Part shown: positions 45,811 to 55,263 of the stretch, one piece after another
How positions within the stretch are numbered: position 1 is the stretch's first letter
Layout of the letters: the number at the start of each line of letters is the position of its first letter
Assembly: GCA_024711295.1 (NCBI GenBank)
Contig: JANJTB010000005.1
Coordinates: 20,319-84,318 of the forward strand
DNA: 64,000 bases
Direction of reading: 5' to 3'
Source: a bacterium
GTDB taxonomy: Bacteria > Bacteroidota > Ignavibacteria > Kapaibacteriales > UBA2268
Program-made: the position numbers and the translations under genes
Notes under the pieces: model-generated
Databases searched by the model: none
What the model saw: the letters and a program-made list of their open reading frames with translations, nothing else
What the model was told of the DNA's origin: nothing

Positions 45811-46302
45811 ATGGAAAACGCAAATATTTATCTAAACGAAGGAGATAATAATATGATGGAAACTCCGCAAGAGTTGATGGAATCAACATTTAGTAAAGTT
45901 GAGAATATAATTAAAGAAAAATTTCCCGATTATTTGTCATTTGGTAACGGTACTTTTACTATTTCGAGGGGCTCAACACAAGTGATGGTTGTTGTAAGAC
46001 CATTTACAGAAAATGAGACCTGTATAGAGTGTATAGCAAACGTTGTCTCCGGTGCTGAAATTACAAATGAGTTGATGCAGTTCCTTTTACGCAAAAATGC
46101 AGAGCTTCATTTTGGTGCATTTGGTTTATTGTTCGATAATACATTGGTATTTCAACATTCAATCGCAGGTAGCAACGCTGATGCTAATGAAATATTTACT
46201 TCAATCAATGCTGTTGCAATCATCGCTGATCATTATGATGATATTATTGTTGAAATGGCTGGTGGAAAAAGAGCTGTTGATAATCAGGACATGGAAGAAT
46301 AA
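45811..46302 (+). CDS. YbjN/TY-chaperone-like protein next to pspA
   Basis: Residues of about 18-155 form one alpha/beta domain: SFGNGTFTISRGSTQVMVVVRPF, TNELMQFLLRKNAELHFGAFGLLFDNTLVFQHS and NEIFTSINAVAIIADHYDD. This is the pattern of YbjN and type III secretion chaperone-like proteins that bind peptides. It is probably cotranscribed with pspA, so a role in the same stress response is likely but unproven. Two ribosome sites exist: GGAG 10 bases before 45811, and a stronger AAGGAG 8 bases before the ATG at 45853 (giving 149 aa). The latter may be the true start. Confidence 0.78.
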   Translation: MENANIYLNEGDNNMMETPQELMESTFSKVENIIKEKFPDYLSFGNGTFTISRGSTQVMVVVRPFTENETCIECIANVVSGAEITNELMQFLLRKNAELHFGAFGLLFDNTLVFQHSIAGSNADANEIFTSINAVAIIADHYDDIIVEMAGGKRAVDNQDMEE

Positions 46303-46328
46303 TTTATTTTTTATTATTTAAATATGAT

Positions 46329-46359
46329 GGGGAAAATTCATGAGATTTTCCCCTTTTTT
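46329..46359 (+). terminator. Rho-independent terminator of the pspA unit
   Basis: GGGGAAAAT (46329-46337) pairs with ATTTTCCCC (46345-46353), followed by six T. It lies 27 bp after the YbjN-like gene. Confidence 0.9.
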
Positions 46360-46368
46360 GTTTAGCAA

Positions 46369-47568
46369 TTATATGCCAAGTTCTACATTCAATCTGCCAA
46401 TCCAATTTGTCTTCTGAACACCGGTAGCATTGTTTTCGAGCATATTATTCGTAATTTCTATCTGTGCTTTTGCACGATGCTTATGTATGTAATAATTAAA
46501 ACTCGAAGTAATATGCCTGTTATGCTCGGCTCCGGGCAATCCGGCCAATTCATCATCAGTATTTACATCTGCCAATCGGGCTGCGATTTCAAAAGTAGGA
46601 GATACAAAGTATGATGCTTGAATCAAGTACCCTGAACCTGCATAAACGTACTCTATATCACCGGTTGATGATCTGGTTATGGGATCATTTGATGTGCGAT
46701 TAGCATATTCACCATACAATGCAAAGCCTTTGTATTTAAAAATTGCGTCGGCTATAAGGGATGCTTGATCGCGTGGGGAGAACAGAGCACCACCTAACTG
46801 TCCACGGGTTCTTGTAGCTTTTTCATTATAAGAGTAAGCAGCACCAACCGAAAGTTTTGGGGTGGTTTCGTATGATAAATCTCCTTCGAAGTAATCTCCG
46901 CCATCTTTAAATAATCCGAAAGGTAATACTTCAATTCTTCCTGTATATGCTAAATTGAAGCCCTTCATCTGAGGAGTATAGCGACCGTCCCCGTTTGAGA
47001 TTGCTCCTCTGAAATTAAGAAAAACATTGTTAATTGATGTCCCGTAGAATCCTTGGAATCCAAAATCTCTGTCAAGTGAAAATCTTGAGTTTACAATAGA
47101 TCTGTCTGCAAATTGCAAGTCACCGGACGAAACTACTCTTTGCCTGTTCCCCGGAAGTTTTGTTTGTCCAAATCCAATCTGTAAGTTTTTTGAGAAATTC
47201 CAAAATGCCATTGCATCTCTGATGATGTTAGGTACATCCGAATCATCTGCATCCCAGTCACGACGAGCAAAACCAAGTTGTATATTAAACGTGAAGTTTT
47301 TGTATAAAAAACCTCCAAATCTTAATCTCATTCTTCTTATTGCTAATTCACTCGATGCTGCAGAGAAATCTTCATCTGAAACAGTATTATATGTAAATTG
47401 ATTCTGCATTCTGAAACGCATTACTACTTTCAGGTTAGTATCAGCGGTTGAAAAAACAATTCCATTATCATTGAAGTCAAAGCTGGCAGGAGATCTCGTT
47501 GTTTGTTGAGCAATTAAGAAAGTTGACGAAATAATAAGCCAACAAATAAATACTGTTACTTTTCTCAT
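46369..47568 (-). CDS. Phosphate-selective (OprP/OprO-type) outer-membrane porin
   Basis: A signal peptide covers residues 1-20. The rest is a 16-strand-type barrel with the family layout: FSTADTNLKVVMRFRMQNQF, ELAIRRMRLRFGGFLYKNFT, FGQTKLPGNRQR, LDRDFGFQGFYG, ending GRLNVELGI. OprP-like porins take up phosphate or pyrophosphate under limitation, but the family is broad and no Arg-ladder argument can be made by eye. No phosphate genes are adjacent. It is convergent with the pspA unit and 81 bp downstream of the coiled-coil gene. Confidence 0.87.
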   Translation of the reverse strand: MRKVTVFICWLIISSTFLIAQQTTRSPASFDFNDNGIVFSTADTNLKVVMRFRMQNQFTYNTVSDEDFSAASSELAIRRMRLRFGGFLYKNFTFNIQLGFARRDWDADDSDVPNIIRDAMAFWNFSKNLQIGFGQTKLPGNRQRVVSSGDLQFADRSIVNSRFSLDRDFGFQGFYGTSINNVFLNFRGAISNGDGRYTPQMKGFNLAYTGRIEVLPFGLFKDGGDYFEGDLSYETTPKLSVGAAYSYNEKATRTRGQLGGALFSPRDQASLIADAIFKYKGFALYGEYANRTSNDPITRSSTGDIEYVYAGSGYLIQASYFVSPTFEIAARLADVNTDDELAGLPGAEHNRHITSSFNYYIHKHRAKAQIEITNNMLENNATGVQKTNWIGRLNVELGI

Positions 47569-47649
47569 AACACATGGTATAATTAATTAACATAATCTTA
47601 ACAGTGCAAAAGTAACAATATTCTATTTAGTATTTGATATTAATTTAAC

Positions 47650-49110
47650 TCAGCTTATTCTAAGTTTGCTGTCTATGTAATTCAGGTACTCGTCAATGCG
47701 GTCTATCATGTCATTCTTACTTTTTTCGTTGATCTTCGAATCAATTAAATCATTAACCTGAGTTTCGAGCAAACTGATTTGTTCATACCTTGTTTTGAGT
47801 AATTCTTCGAGGTCGCTTATTCTTTCGCGAGAATTTTCCAGATTTAGCTCAAGAATTTTATTTTGATTAACATAAGAATTGAGTTGCTCTTCCAAATCCT
47901 TCATTTTTGAAATCTTTGCTAAACTAATCTCATAGTTGACTTTCAACTCCTCAAGTTCAGACTGTAATTCATTATTTTCAGACAAAAACAAATTTAAATC
48001 AATTTCTGCATTTTGATTGTTGGCAGGAGATGACTTTAATAGATTAATTTCACTTTGTAATTGATCAACCTGTGAAGTAAGTGCCTTGATTTCTATCTCT
48101 TTAATTGCTAAAGAATTATCAAAGTCAGCATTACGACTGGCAATCATTGAATTTTTTACATGTAATATTTCAGCATTTTTATTCTCAAGCTCAATGAGTA
48201 ATCCGTTTATTTTATCTTCATAATCAGACACTGATGACTTAACAATTCTAATTTCATCATCAAGCAAGTTCAATTGATTGCTTAATTCTGCAATTTGAGA
48301 GGTATAATAAGTACTTTCATCATTACTTTCGCTGACTTTATTTCTTATTTCTTCAAGCTCAATTTTTAATATAGTATTCTCATTGACAACATTCGAATAT
48401 TCCACGTCAGATTTCATTCTAAACTCTTTGAATTCGTCCATGACGGAAATTTTATCATTCAAAAGTTCTTTTGCCTGGCTTTCGAACTGCTTATATTTAT
48501 ATATATCGTTCTCGAGCTCAGCAATTATATCTTTCAATTTATCAATTTCAACAGCTCTTTCGTTGAGTAAAAAGTTTTTATGAGTTAATTCTTTGCTAAC
48601 AAGTGATAAATTTCTCTCAATATCACTCATTAGCTTGATTTTTGACTCATAATCCCTAAGTTTAGCACTTAGTAGTTCGTATTTTTCTTTTTCAGCTTGT
48701 AATTCATCATTAAGAGTATTCACAAAATTTGCTTTCTCAACAAGTATGGAGTATTTGTTTTCCATCTCCTCGTTTTTATTTACAAGGACCTCTCTCTCAT
48801 TCTCAAGTGATTCGATGTATTTGATTTTTTCATTATATTGTGCATTCGAACTTTCAAGTTCAGTGCACTTTTTTTGCAAAGAATGAATTTTTAGCTCAAG
48901 CTCACTTTTTTGATTCACCATTTCATAAAAACTACTGTCTTTATCACCCAATGATTTTTCAAGAGTAGTATTCCTGCGAAGTAACTCCTCATTTTGAGTT
49001 TTTAATCTTTGATAATTCGACTGTAAATTTTGGACTAATTCAAAATTCTTGTTGAGCAATTGAAGTAATGAGCTATTATCAACTGAGTTATTATTAATAC
49101 TATCTGTCAT
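47650..49110 (-). CDS. Long coiled-coil protein downstream of pheT
   Basis: The 486-aa protein is almost entirely heptad-repeat coiled coil rich in Glu, Lys, Asn, Leu and Ser (residues of about 10-465), without a signal peptide or membrane segment. No catalytic motif or named domain is visible. The gene lies 15 bp after pheT and is probably translated from the same transcript. In many Bacteroidota the region after pheT encodes a coiled-coil protein and the division factor ZapA, so a cytoskeletal or division role is possible. This rests on synteny, and no zapA is seen here. Confidence 0.75.
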   Translation of the reverse strand: MTDSINNNSVDNSSLLQLLNKNFELVQNLQSNYQRLKTQNEELLRRNTTLEKSLGDKDSSFYEMVNQKSELELKIHSLQKKCTELESSNAQYNEKIKYIESLENEREVLVNKNEEMENKYSILVEKANFVNTLNDELQAEKEKYELLSAKLRDYESKIKLMSDIERNLSLVSKELTHKNFLLNERAVEIDKLKDIIAELENDIYKYKQFESQAKELLNDKISVMDEFKEFRMKSDVEYSNVVNENTILKIELEEIRNKVSESNDESTYYTSQIAELSNQLNLLDDEIRIVKSSVSDYEDKINGLLIELENKNAEILHVKNSMIASRNADFDNSLAIKEIEIKALTSQVDQLQSEINLLKSSPANNQNAEIDLNLFLSENNELQSELEELKVNYEISLAKISKMKDLEEQLNSYVNQNKILELNLENSRERISDLEELLKTRYEQISLLETQVNDLIDSKINEKSKNDMIDRIDEYLNYIDSKLRIS

Positions 49111-49125
49111 TGCTGCACCGGGTAA

Positions 49126-51540
49126 TTAAATTGTTCTTAATTTAGCTGAAAAAGAAGTTTCGACTTTACTAATTATATCATTAATAATCATATCAATTTC
49201 GTTTTCCTTTAATGTGCGGTCCTGAGCTCTGAATGTAAGCGAAAAAGCAAGACTTTTACTGTTTGGCTCAAGATTATTGCCTTTGTAAACATCAAAAAGT
49301 GTAATATCTTTTAGCAATGTTTGGTTAACCTGCCTGATTACATTCAGCACATCACCGGCCGAAACCTGATGATCGAGAAGGAATGCCAGGTCTCTTTGAA
49401 CTGCCGGAAAGTGTGAAATTGGATTATATGATTTATTATCTTTTGCAAGTTTATAAAATATTGCCAGTTCGAGTTCGGCTGCAAAAACATTTTGTTCGAT
49501 ATCGTAATGCTTAAGAACAGTTTTTTTAACTTCACCAAAATGTCCGATTCTGTTTTTCTTATAAGAAATACCAATAGAATTTTTAGTAAATAATGGATGC
49601 TCGGCTTTAAAATCAAACTTAATGCTCTCATTTCCATAGGTATTAATGAAAAGCTCAACAAAACCTTTCAGGTCGTAAAAGTCATAATTACGCGAAGTCG
49701 TTGCCCACTGCATAGGTAATGTGCTTCCTGTATTAGCTATGAGTAAGTTCTCGCTTTCTAAAATGCCGGGTATAAAACTATCTTTTCTATCAGTTTTCTT
49801 AAATGTTTTACCGATTTCAAAAATTTTCAAAGAATTGCTGCCATTACGGATATTGTGGCTGACAACCTTAAGAGCCGAGTTCAAAAGTGATGTTCTCATC
49901 AAAGACAGCTCTTCACCTAATGGGTTGGAAAGCTTTACAGCATCATCTCCAAGTAACTCGATACTTTTGGGATCGGTTTGATTTTGTGTCAATATTTCTG
50001 CGAATCCTTTATTTACAAAGAAATTTCTGAATGAATTCCGATATTCAGGTGCGGTAAGCTCTTCTTTGATTTGTTGTAATCCAAAATCTATACGTGATGT
50101 AAAATCAGACTTAATATTATCGTAATTATACAATCTTGCAATCTCTTCAATGACATCAATTTCCTGACTAATATCAACCCTATAAGAAGGAGCTAGTATT
50201 TTGACAAAATCATCTTCACTTTCGATGATTTCAAAATTTAATGACTTGATGATAGCTAAAATCTGTTCGTCAGATATATAAATGCCGATTATTTTGCGTG
50301 CTCGCCCAAACCTGACAGTAACTAAAGCTTTTTCTATTTTCTTAGGATAAATGTCAATAATACCATCGCAAACTTCGCCGCCTGTTAGCTGAGCAATCAA
50401 TTCGGCTGCTCTGCAGCATGATGAATCTATATTGTCAAAATCAACACCTCTTTCGAACCTATATGATGAATCACTCTGCAGGGATAATTTTTTGGAAGTT
50501 TTCCTAACTGAAGAAGGTTTGAAGTAAGCTGATTCAATTAATATATTTGTTGTTGAGTTGGTAATCTCAGAATTCTGGCCTCCCATAACACCGCCAATAG
50601 CTACATACTTTTCTGCATCACATATCATAAGCATACTCGAGTCAAGTGTTCTTTCCTTGTCATCAAGTGTAACGAACTTGCTATTTTCTTCGGCAGTCCG
50701 TACCACAATCTTACTTCCCTGGAGTTTATCAAAATCGAAGCCGTGAAGAGGTTGCCCTGATTCCATCAGAACGAGATTTGTAACATCAACAGCTGCGTTA
50801 ATTGGTCTTAATCCTATTGATTGTAGTCTTTTCTTTAACCACTCAGGAGACTCCTGGATTTTGCAATTAAGGACCAATTTGGCTGTATATCGGGGACATT
50901 TTTCGGTATCTATTATCTCAACCATAGCATAATCAGAGATATGCCTTTGAGATTTATCAATATTTACTTTTGGATATTTTATTTTGTTTCCGTTTAGTGC
51001 TGCAATTTCACGTGCTATTCCAATATGGCTCAAGCAATCAGCGCGGTTAGGTGTGACGGATATTTCAAAAATTACATCATCAATTCCAAGATACTCTGCG
51101 ATAGGCATTCCCAATGGGGCGTTTTCAGGCAAAATCCATATTCCGCTACTATCCTCGCCCACTTCAAGCTCGCTCTGGCTACAAATCATTCCATTTGATT
51201 CTACACCTCTAATTTTTCTTTTTTCAAGCTTAAAACCTGCGGAAGGTACAACTGCACCTGATGTACCCAAAACAACCTTTTGTCCGGTAGCAACATTTGG
51301 TGCACCACAAATCACCTGAAGTTCGTTATTACCTGTATCTACTCTGCATATAGATAGTTTATCTGCATCAGGGTGTTTTTGGCAATCACTAACATGCGCA
51401 ATCAAAAATCCATCGAGTTTTTTAGCTGGATTCTCAATGCCCTCAACCTCAATACCAAGCATTGTTAATGCGTTATCTAATTGCTCGGGTGTATAATCAA
51501 AATCAATAAGTTCTTTTAACCAGTTTAAAGATATTTTCAT
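49126..51540 (-). CDS. pheT: Phenylalanyl-tRNA synthetase beta subunit
   Basis: The 804-aa protein has the full domain order. The EMAP/tRNA-binding fold lies at about 40-150 (HVSDCQKHPDADKLSICRVD) and B3/4 at about 205-380 (NAAVDVTNLVLMESGQPLHGFD). B5 and the catalytic-like core follow at about 400-700, and the FDX-ACB anticodon domain lies at about 710-804 (FPAVQRDLAFLLD). With PheS it forms the heterotetramer that charges tRNA-Phe and edits Tyr. pheS is not adjacent. The coiled-coil gene follows. Confidence 0.97.
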   Translation of the reverse strand: MKISLNWLKELIDFDYTPEQLDNALTMLGIEVEGIENPAKKLDGFLIAHVSDCQKHPDADKLSICRVDTGNNELQVICGAPNVATGQKVVLGTSGAVVPSAGFKLEKRKIRGVESNGMICSQSELEVGEDSSGIWILPENAPLGMPIAEYLGIDDVIFEISVTPNRADCLSHIGIAREIAALNGNKIKYPKVNIDKSQRHISDYAMVEIIDTEKCPRYTAKLVLNCKIQESPEWLKKRLQSIGLRPINAAVDVTNLVLMESGQPLHGFDFDKLQGSKIVVRTAEENSKFVTLDDKERTLDSSMLMICDAEKYVAIGGVMGGQNSEITNSTTNILIESAYFKPSSVRKTSKKLSLQSDSSYRFERGVDFDNIDSSCCRAAELIAQLTGGEVCDGIIDIYPKKIEKALVTVRFGRARKIIGIYISDEQILAIIKSLNFEIIESEDDFVKILAPSYRVDISQEIDVIEEIARLYNYDNIKSDFTSRIDFGLQQIKEELTAPEYRNSFRNFFVNKGFAEILTQNQTDPKSIELLGDDAVKLSNPLGEELSLMRTSLLNSALKVVSHNIRNGSNSLKIFEIGKTFKKTDRKDSFIPGILESENLLIANTGSTLPMQWATTSRNYDFYDLKGFVELFINTYGNESIKFDFKAEHPLFTKNSIGISYKKNRIGHFGEVKKTVLKHYDIEQNVFAAELELAIFYKLAKDNKSYNPISHFPAVQRDLAFLLDHQVSAGDVLNVIRQVNQTLLKDITLFDVYKGNNLEPNSKSLAFSLTFRAQDRTLKENEIDMIINDIISKVETSFSAKLRTI

Positions 51541-51791
51541 AATGAAATACTTAAAAATTATTTTTTACATTTTAAAAAAATCAACATGCAATTTAATCAT
51601 TTTTTGCCATTTTTGCTCGTTATTTTTTTAATTTACGTGTAAAATGAGTTCGATTGGGACCGAAAAATTCAAAACTTACAAAGACTATAAAAAATATAAT
51701 GTTTGCTGATAAAAATATGCAGATGATAATAAAATTAATGTAAAAAAAAATCGTTTTGAAATTTTATAATTCAAAACATCAGGTAAAACAA

Positions 51792-52949
51792 ATGTCAATT
51801 AACAGAGGATTAAGTTCGGAGCAGATTAGTCTGCGAGATACTGTGCGTAAGTTTGCTGAGGAAGTTATAAAACCAAATGCTGAGGAGCTTGATACTAAGG
51901 AAGAATTTTCTTATGAAATCACCCAGCAAATGGCTGATATGGGTTTTATGGGTGCATTTTTACCTGAAGAGTATGGAGGAAGTGACCTCGACTATGTGTC
52001 ATATATTATCATGGTTGAAGAATTGGCAAGAGTTGACGGCTCTCAGGCAGCAACTATAGCAGCACATAATTCATTGGGAACAGGTCCACTATATTATTTT
52101 GGAAATAAAGAGCAAAAAGAAAAGTACCTGCCCCAGCTTGCAGCAGGAAAACTTTGGGGGTTTGGCCTCACAGAGCCGGAAGCAGGTTCAGATGCCGGTA
52201 ATACCAAGACAAGAGCCTATGAGGATACAGGTGATTGGATTATCAATGGCTCAAAGATTTTTATTACAAATGCATCAACCGACAAAACGATTGGCTCTAC
52301 TGTGTTAGCTGTTTCCGGGCAGCAACCTGATGGCAGAAAAGAATTTACCTGTATTATTGTCGAAAATGGTACCAAGGGGTTCGAGACTGTCCAAATGAAA
52401 GGTAAAATGATGTGGCGTGCATCAAATACAAGTGAACTTTACTTCAACGATTGCAGGGTTCCAATATCAAATACTTTAGGTAAACAGGGTGATGGATTTA
52501 AACAGATGCTTTCTACCCTTGATAATGGAAGACTTTCGATTGCGGCAATGGGTTTAGGTCTTGCACAAGGAGCATACGAACTGGCTTTGAAATACGCTAA
52601 GGAACGCAAAACATTTGGCAGGCCTATTTCGACTTATCAGGCAAATGCTTTCAAACTTGCTGATATTGAGATGGGACTCGAGCTTGCAAGAACGTATCTC
52701 TATAATGTTTGCAGGATGTTGGACAATGGTGAAAAAATCACAAAAGAAGGTGCCATTGCAAAACTATACTGTTCTGAGCTCGCTCACATGGCTGCCAATC
52801 ACTGCGTACAGATACTTGGTGGGTACGGTCTGATGAAAGAATATGGAGCTGAAAGATTCTACCGTGACCAAAAATTGCTCGAAATTGGTGAAGGTACATC
52901 TGAAATTCAAAGATTGGTTATTTCCAGAATGATAGGTTGTTATGATTAA
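51792..52949 (+). CDS. Acyl-CoA dehydrogenase
   Basis: The 385-aa flavoprotein has the standard segments: FLPEEYGGSDLDYVSY, the FAD/substrate region FGLTEPEAGSDAGN, KIFITNAS, and the catalytic Glu in EIGEGTSEIQRLVISR near the end. It oxidises an acyl-CoA to the trans-2-enoyl-CoA with electron transfer to ETF. The frame is open to a TTG at 51756, but the ATG at 51792 gives the family N-terminus. HMG-CoA lyase follows after 19 bp, which points to leucine or branched-chain acid degradation. The chain-length specificity is not certain from sequence. Confidence 0.94.
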   Translation: MSINRGLSSEQISLRDTVRKFAEEVIKPNAEELDTKEEFSYEITQQMADMGFMGAFLPEEYGGSDLDYVSYIIMVEELARVDGSQAATIAAHNSLGTGPLYYFGNKEQKEKYLPQLAAGKLWGFGLTEPEAGSDAGNTKTRAYEDTGDWIINGSKIFITNASTDKTIGSTVLAVSGQQPDGRKEFTCIIVENGTKGFETVQMKGKMMWRASNTSELYFNDCRVPISNTLGKQGDGFKQMLSTLDNGRLSIAAMGLGLAQGAYELALKYAKERKTFGRPISTYQANAFKLADIEMGLELARTYLYNVCRMLDNGEKITKEGAIAKLYCSELAHMAANHCVQILGGYGLMKEYGAERFYRDQKLLEIGEGTSEIQRLVISRMIGCYD

Positions 52950-52968
52950 TTTATACGGTTTCTGCTAA

Positions 52969-53823
52969 ATGTTAAGATTAATAGAATGCCCGCGCGATGC
53001 TATGCAGGGGCTTGAAAAGTTTGTACCTACAGAGCTTAAAATTCAATATATTAATAGTCTCCTTAAAGTAGGGTTCGACACCATAGACTTTGGTTCATTC
53101 GTATCTCCGAAAGCTGTACCTCAGATGAGCGATACAATTGATGTAATCAAAAAATTAGACCTGTATGATACAGATACTGCTCTGTTATCAATTATTGCAA
53201 ATGTGAGGGGTGCTGAGCAAGCTGCTGTTTTTGATGTGATTGATTGTTTAGGTTTTCCATTTTCAATATCTGAAACGTTTCAACAGCGAAATACTAATTC
53301 TTCTATAGAGCAGTCTCTTGCCAGAGTCGGTGAGATATATGATATTTGTGAGCAAACCAACAAAGAACTGATTATTTACTTGTCGATGGCTTTTGGCAAT
53401 CCGTATAATGATCAGTGGAATGAAGAAATTGTAGCAAGTTGGATAGAAAAACTTGTAGATATCGGAGTCAATACTGTAGCTCTTTCGGATACTGTAGGCA
53501 TTGCAGATGGAGATAGAATTTCAAGGTTATTCAGTTCACTTACTTTTGAATTTCCTTTTGTAGAATTTGGAGTTCACTTACATTCGAATCCACTCAATTC
53601 TGTAGAAAAAATTAAAGCTGCATATAATGCAGGTTGCAGACGATTCGACTCGGCCATACTTGGATATGGTGGTTGTCCAATGGCTGACGATACATTGACA
53701 GGCAACATTGCTACCGAAAAAATCATTGAATTTTGTAATTCTATAGGTGAAGAAACCGGACTAGATTTCGAGGCATTCGAGCATTCAATGAGAATTGCTA
53801 ACAGGATATTCGGTCACTATTGA
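52969..53823 (+). CDS. Hydroxymethylglutaryl-CoA lyase-type enzyme
   Basis: The TIM-barrel enzyme has IECPRDAMQG (metal/substrate Arg-Asp), FVSPKAVPQMSD, the metal-binding FGVHLHSNPLNS with two His, and GYGGCPMADD with the flexible-loop Cys used for proton transfer. It splits HMG-CoA into acetyl-CoA and acetoacetate, the last step of leucine degradation. The start motif is DAMQG rather than the usual DGLQN, but the catalytic residues are kept. It is in one unit with the acyl-CoA dehydrogenase. Confidence 0.9.
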   Translation: MLRLIECPRDAMQGLEKFVPTELKIQYINSLLKVGFDTIDFGSFVSPKAVPQMSDTIDVIKKLDLYDTDTALLSIIANVRGAEQAAVFDVIDCLGFPFSISETFQQRNTNSSIEQSLARVGEIYDICEQTNKELIIYLSMAFGNPYNDQWNEEIVASWIEKLVDIGVNTVALSDTVGIADGDRISRLFSSLTFEFPFVEFGVHLHSNPLNSVEKIKAAYNAGCRRFDSAILGYGGCPMADDTLTGNIATEKIIEFCNSIGEETGLDFEAFEHSMRIANRIFGHY

Positions 53824-53992
53824 TTCAAAAAAAGTTAAATAAAGGGGATGTCAATAAATAAGTTATTCTTTTTATGTGAAAAAAATCAAAATTATCGTAA
53901 ATGAAAATTATATTGATTTCACTCTTCACATTGAATTATTTTAAATTATTTCTTTATGGCAAGACAACCCCTTAATTATTAGATATATTGTT

Positions 53993-54820
53993 TTACTTGT
54001 TTTCGACAGGCTTACGACTTCCACGGCGATTTTGCTTAGAAACAGGCTTAGTCTGGTTAATAATCGGCTTCTGCTCTGACACTGTGTTCTCTTGTACCTG
54101 TGCCGGCTTTGGTAATGGTTTTGGTGCAGTTGAAGGCGCTGGAACAGGATTAGGTTTGAGTCTCTTTATTTCTTCCTGCAATTTGTTATAGTCTTCCAGG
54201 AATTTTTGCAAACCACTATCTGTTAACGGATGCTTCATGCTTTGCATAAGTACATTATAAGGTACTGTTGCGATATGTGCACCTGCCAATGCTGCCTGAG
54301 TCAGATGTATTGGATGGCGGAGTGATGCTGCAATAATTTGTGAATCATAGTTCTGCATACTCCAAATTTCTCCAATTTCTTGAAGAACCTGATTACAATC
54401 AGATGAAATGTCGTCTAATCTGCCCATAAATATTGACACATAAGTTGCTCCGGCATTTTGTGCTAAAATTGCCTGGTTAGCTGTAAAAATCAAGGTTACG
54501 TTTGTAGGTATGTCATTGTTGCTAAGATACTTGACAGCTGCAAGACCACTTGGTATCATTGGAATTTTGATAGTAGCATCAGGGAACCACTTTAGAATTT
54601 CTTCAGCTTCCTTAATCATTCCAGTGGTATCAGTAGATATTACCTCGACAGATAAATGTCCACCGACCAATTTGTGAATTTCGAGGATTCTCTTCTTAAT
54701 ATCTACATTGGGGTCTTCTTTAGCCAATAAAGAAGGGTTAGTAGTTATACCGCTGAGAATTCCCAATGAAGCGGCATGGCGAATGTGGTCGAGGTTGGCT
54801 GAATCGAGATATAGTTCCAT
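53993..54820 (-). CDS. Transaldolase / fructose-6-phosphate aldolase-like protein with Pro/Lys-rich tail
   Basis: Residues 1-215 match the short TalC/FSA family: MELYLDSANLDHI, GITTNPSLLAKE, the Schiff-base Lys in ATIKIPMIPSGLAAVK, GATYVSIFMGRLDD and AALAGAHIATVPYNVL. The enzyme exchanges dihydroxyacetone or glyceraldehyde units in the pentose phosphate route. A tail of about 55 residues rich in Pro, Lys, Gln and Thr (NPVPAPSTAPKPLPKPAQ to the end) is an unusual addition. The frame is open to 54850, but MELYLD at 54820 is the family start. It stands alone, convergent with the HMG-CoA lyase gene. Confidence 0.9.
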   Translation of the reverse strand: MELYLDSANLDHIRHAASLGILSGITTNPSLLAKEDPNVDIKKRILEIHKLVGGHLSVEVISTDTTGMIKEAEEILKWFPDATIKIPMIPSGLAAVKYLSNNDIPTNVTLIFTANQAILAQNAGATYVSIFMGRLDDISSDCNQVLQEIGEIWSMQNYDSQIIAASLRHPIHLTQAALAGAHIATVPYNVLMQSMKHPLTDSGLQKFLEDYNKLQEEIKRLKPNPVPAPSTAPKPLPKPAQVQENTVSEQKPIINQTKPVSKQNRRGSRKPVENK

Positions 54821-54934
54821 AATTTCTAAACCTGAGATAGATTGTAACAAAAATACAAAAGTACTTGATTATTAATAACTAAACAAAAGAATTGATTATT
54901 TTGTTTAATAAGTTAAGCTAATACTTTTCAACAT

Positions 54935-54970
54935 AAAAAAATTCCCCACCGTAGAACACTACCGATGGGG
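54935..54970 (-). terminator. Terminator of tRNA-Arg
   Basis: On the minus strand CCCCATCGG pairs imperfectly with CCGTGGGG around an inner GTAG/CTAC stem (54944-54970), followed by a T run (A run 54935-54941). It lies 13 bp after the tRNA 3' end. Confidence 0.7.
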
Positions 54971-54983
54971 ATTTAACTTGTCG

Positions 54984-55057
<74 letters not shown>

Positions 55058-55071
55058 ATTTAGTTGGATTA

Positions 55072-55103
55072 CAAAAATACGGTTTTTTTACAACTCAACC
55101 AAA
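55072..55103 (-). promoter_or_regulatory. Bacteroidota-type promoter of tRNA-Arg
   Basis: On the minus strand TTTG (55103-55100) and TATTTTTG (55079-55072) are separated by 20 bases, matching TTTG/TAnnTTTG. The tRNA 5' end is 15 bases downstream. Confidence 0.7.
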
Positions 55104-55120
55104 TAAATTGCAAAAAAATA

Positions 55121-55150
55121 TTGTTAATTCAAGAAATTTTCTTACTTTTG
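55121..55150 (+). promoter_or_regulatory. Bacteroidota-type promoter of the SRP RNA
   Basis: TTG at 55121-55123 and TACTTTTG at 55143-55150 are separated by 19 bases, matching the TTG-N19-TAnnTTTG pattern. The RNA begins about 15 bases downstream. Confidence 0.7.
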
Positions 55151-55164
55151 TAATATAAATTTAA

Positions 55165-55263
55165 GGGGCCAAGCCCCATACGGCTAAGACAGCCCAACCC
55201 CGTCAGATCCGGAAGGAAGCAGCGGTTAGCATGCTCTTAGGGTGTTATGGTAAGCTTGGTCTT
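55165..55263 (+). ncRNA. ffs: Signal recognition particle RNA (4.5S type)
   Basis: The conserved apical loop GTCAGATCCGGAAGGAAGCA, including the GGAA tetraloop bound by Ffh, lies at 55202-55221. The ends pair: GGCCAAGC (55167-55174) with GCTTGGTC (55254-55261), with one wobble pair. The RNA is of the short bacterial type, about 100 nt, and is followed by a T run that serves as terminator. It guides Ffh-bound nascent membrane proteins to FtsY. dapA starts 121 bp downstream. Confidence 0.95.

Noticed and set aside
53845..53980. Inverted words GGGGATGTC and GACAACCCC between the HMG-CoA lyase and transaldolase genes.
   Set aside because: They are imperfect, about 100 bp apart and without a T run, so they do not form a credible terminator or element end.
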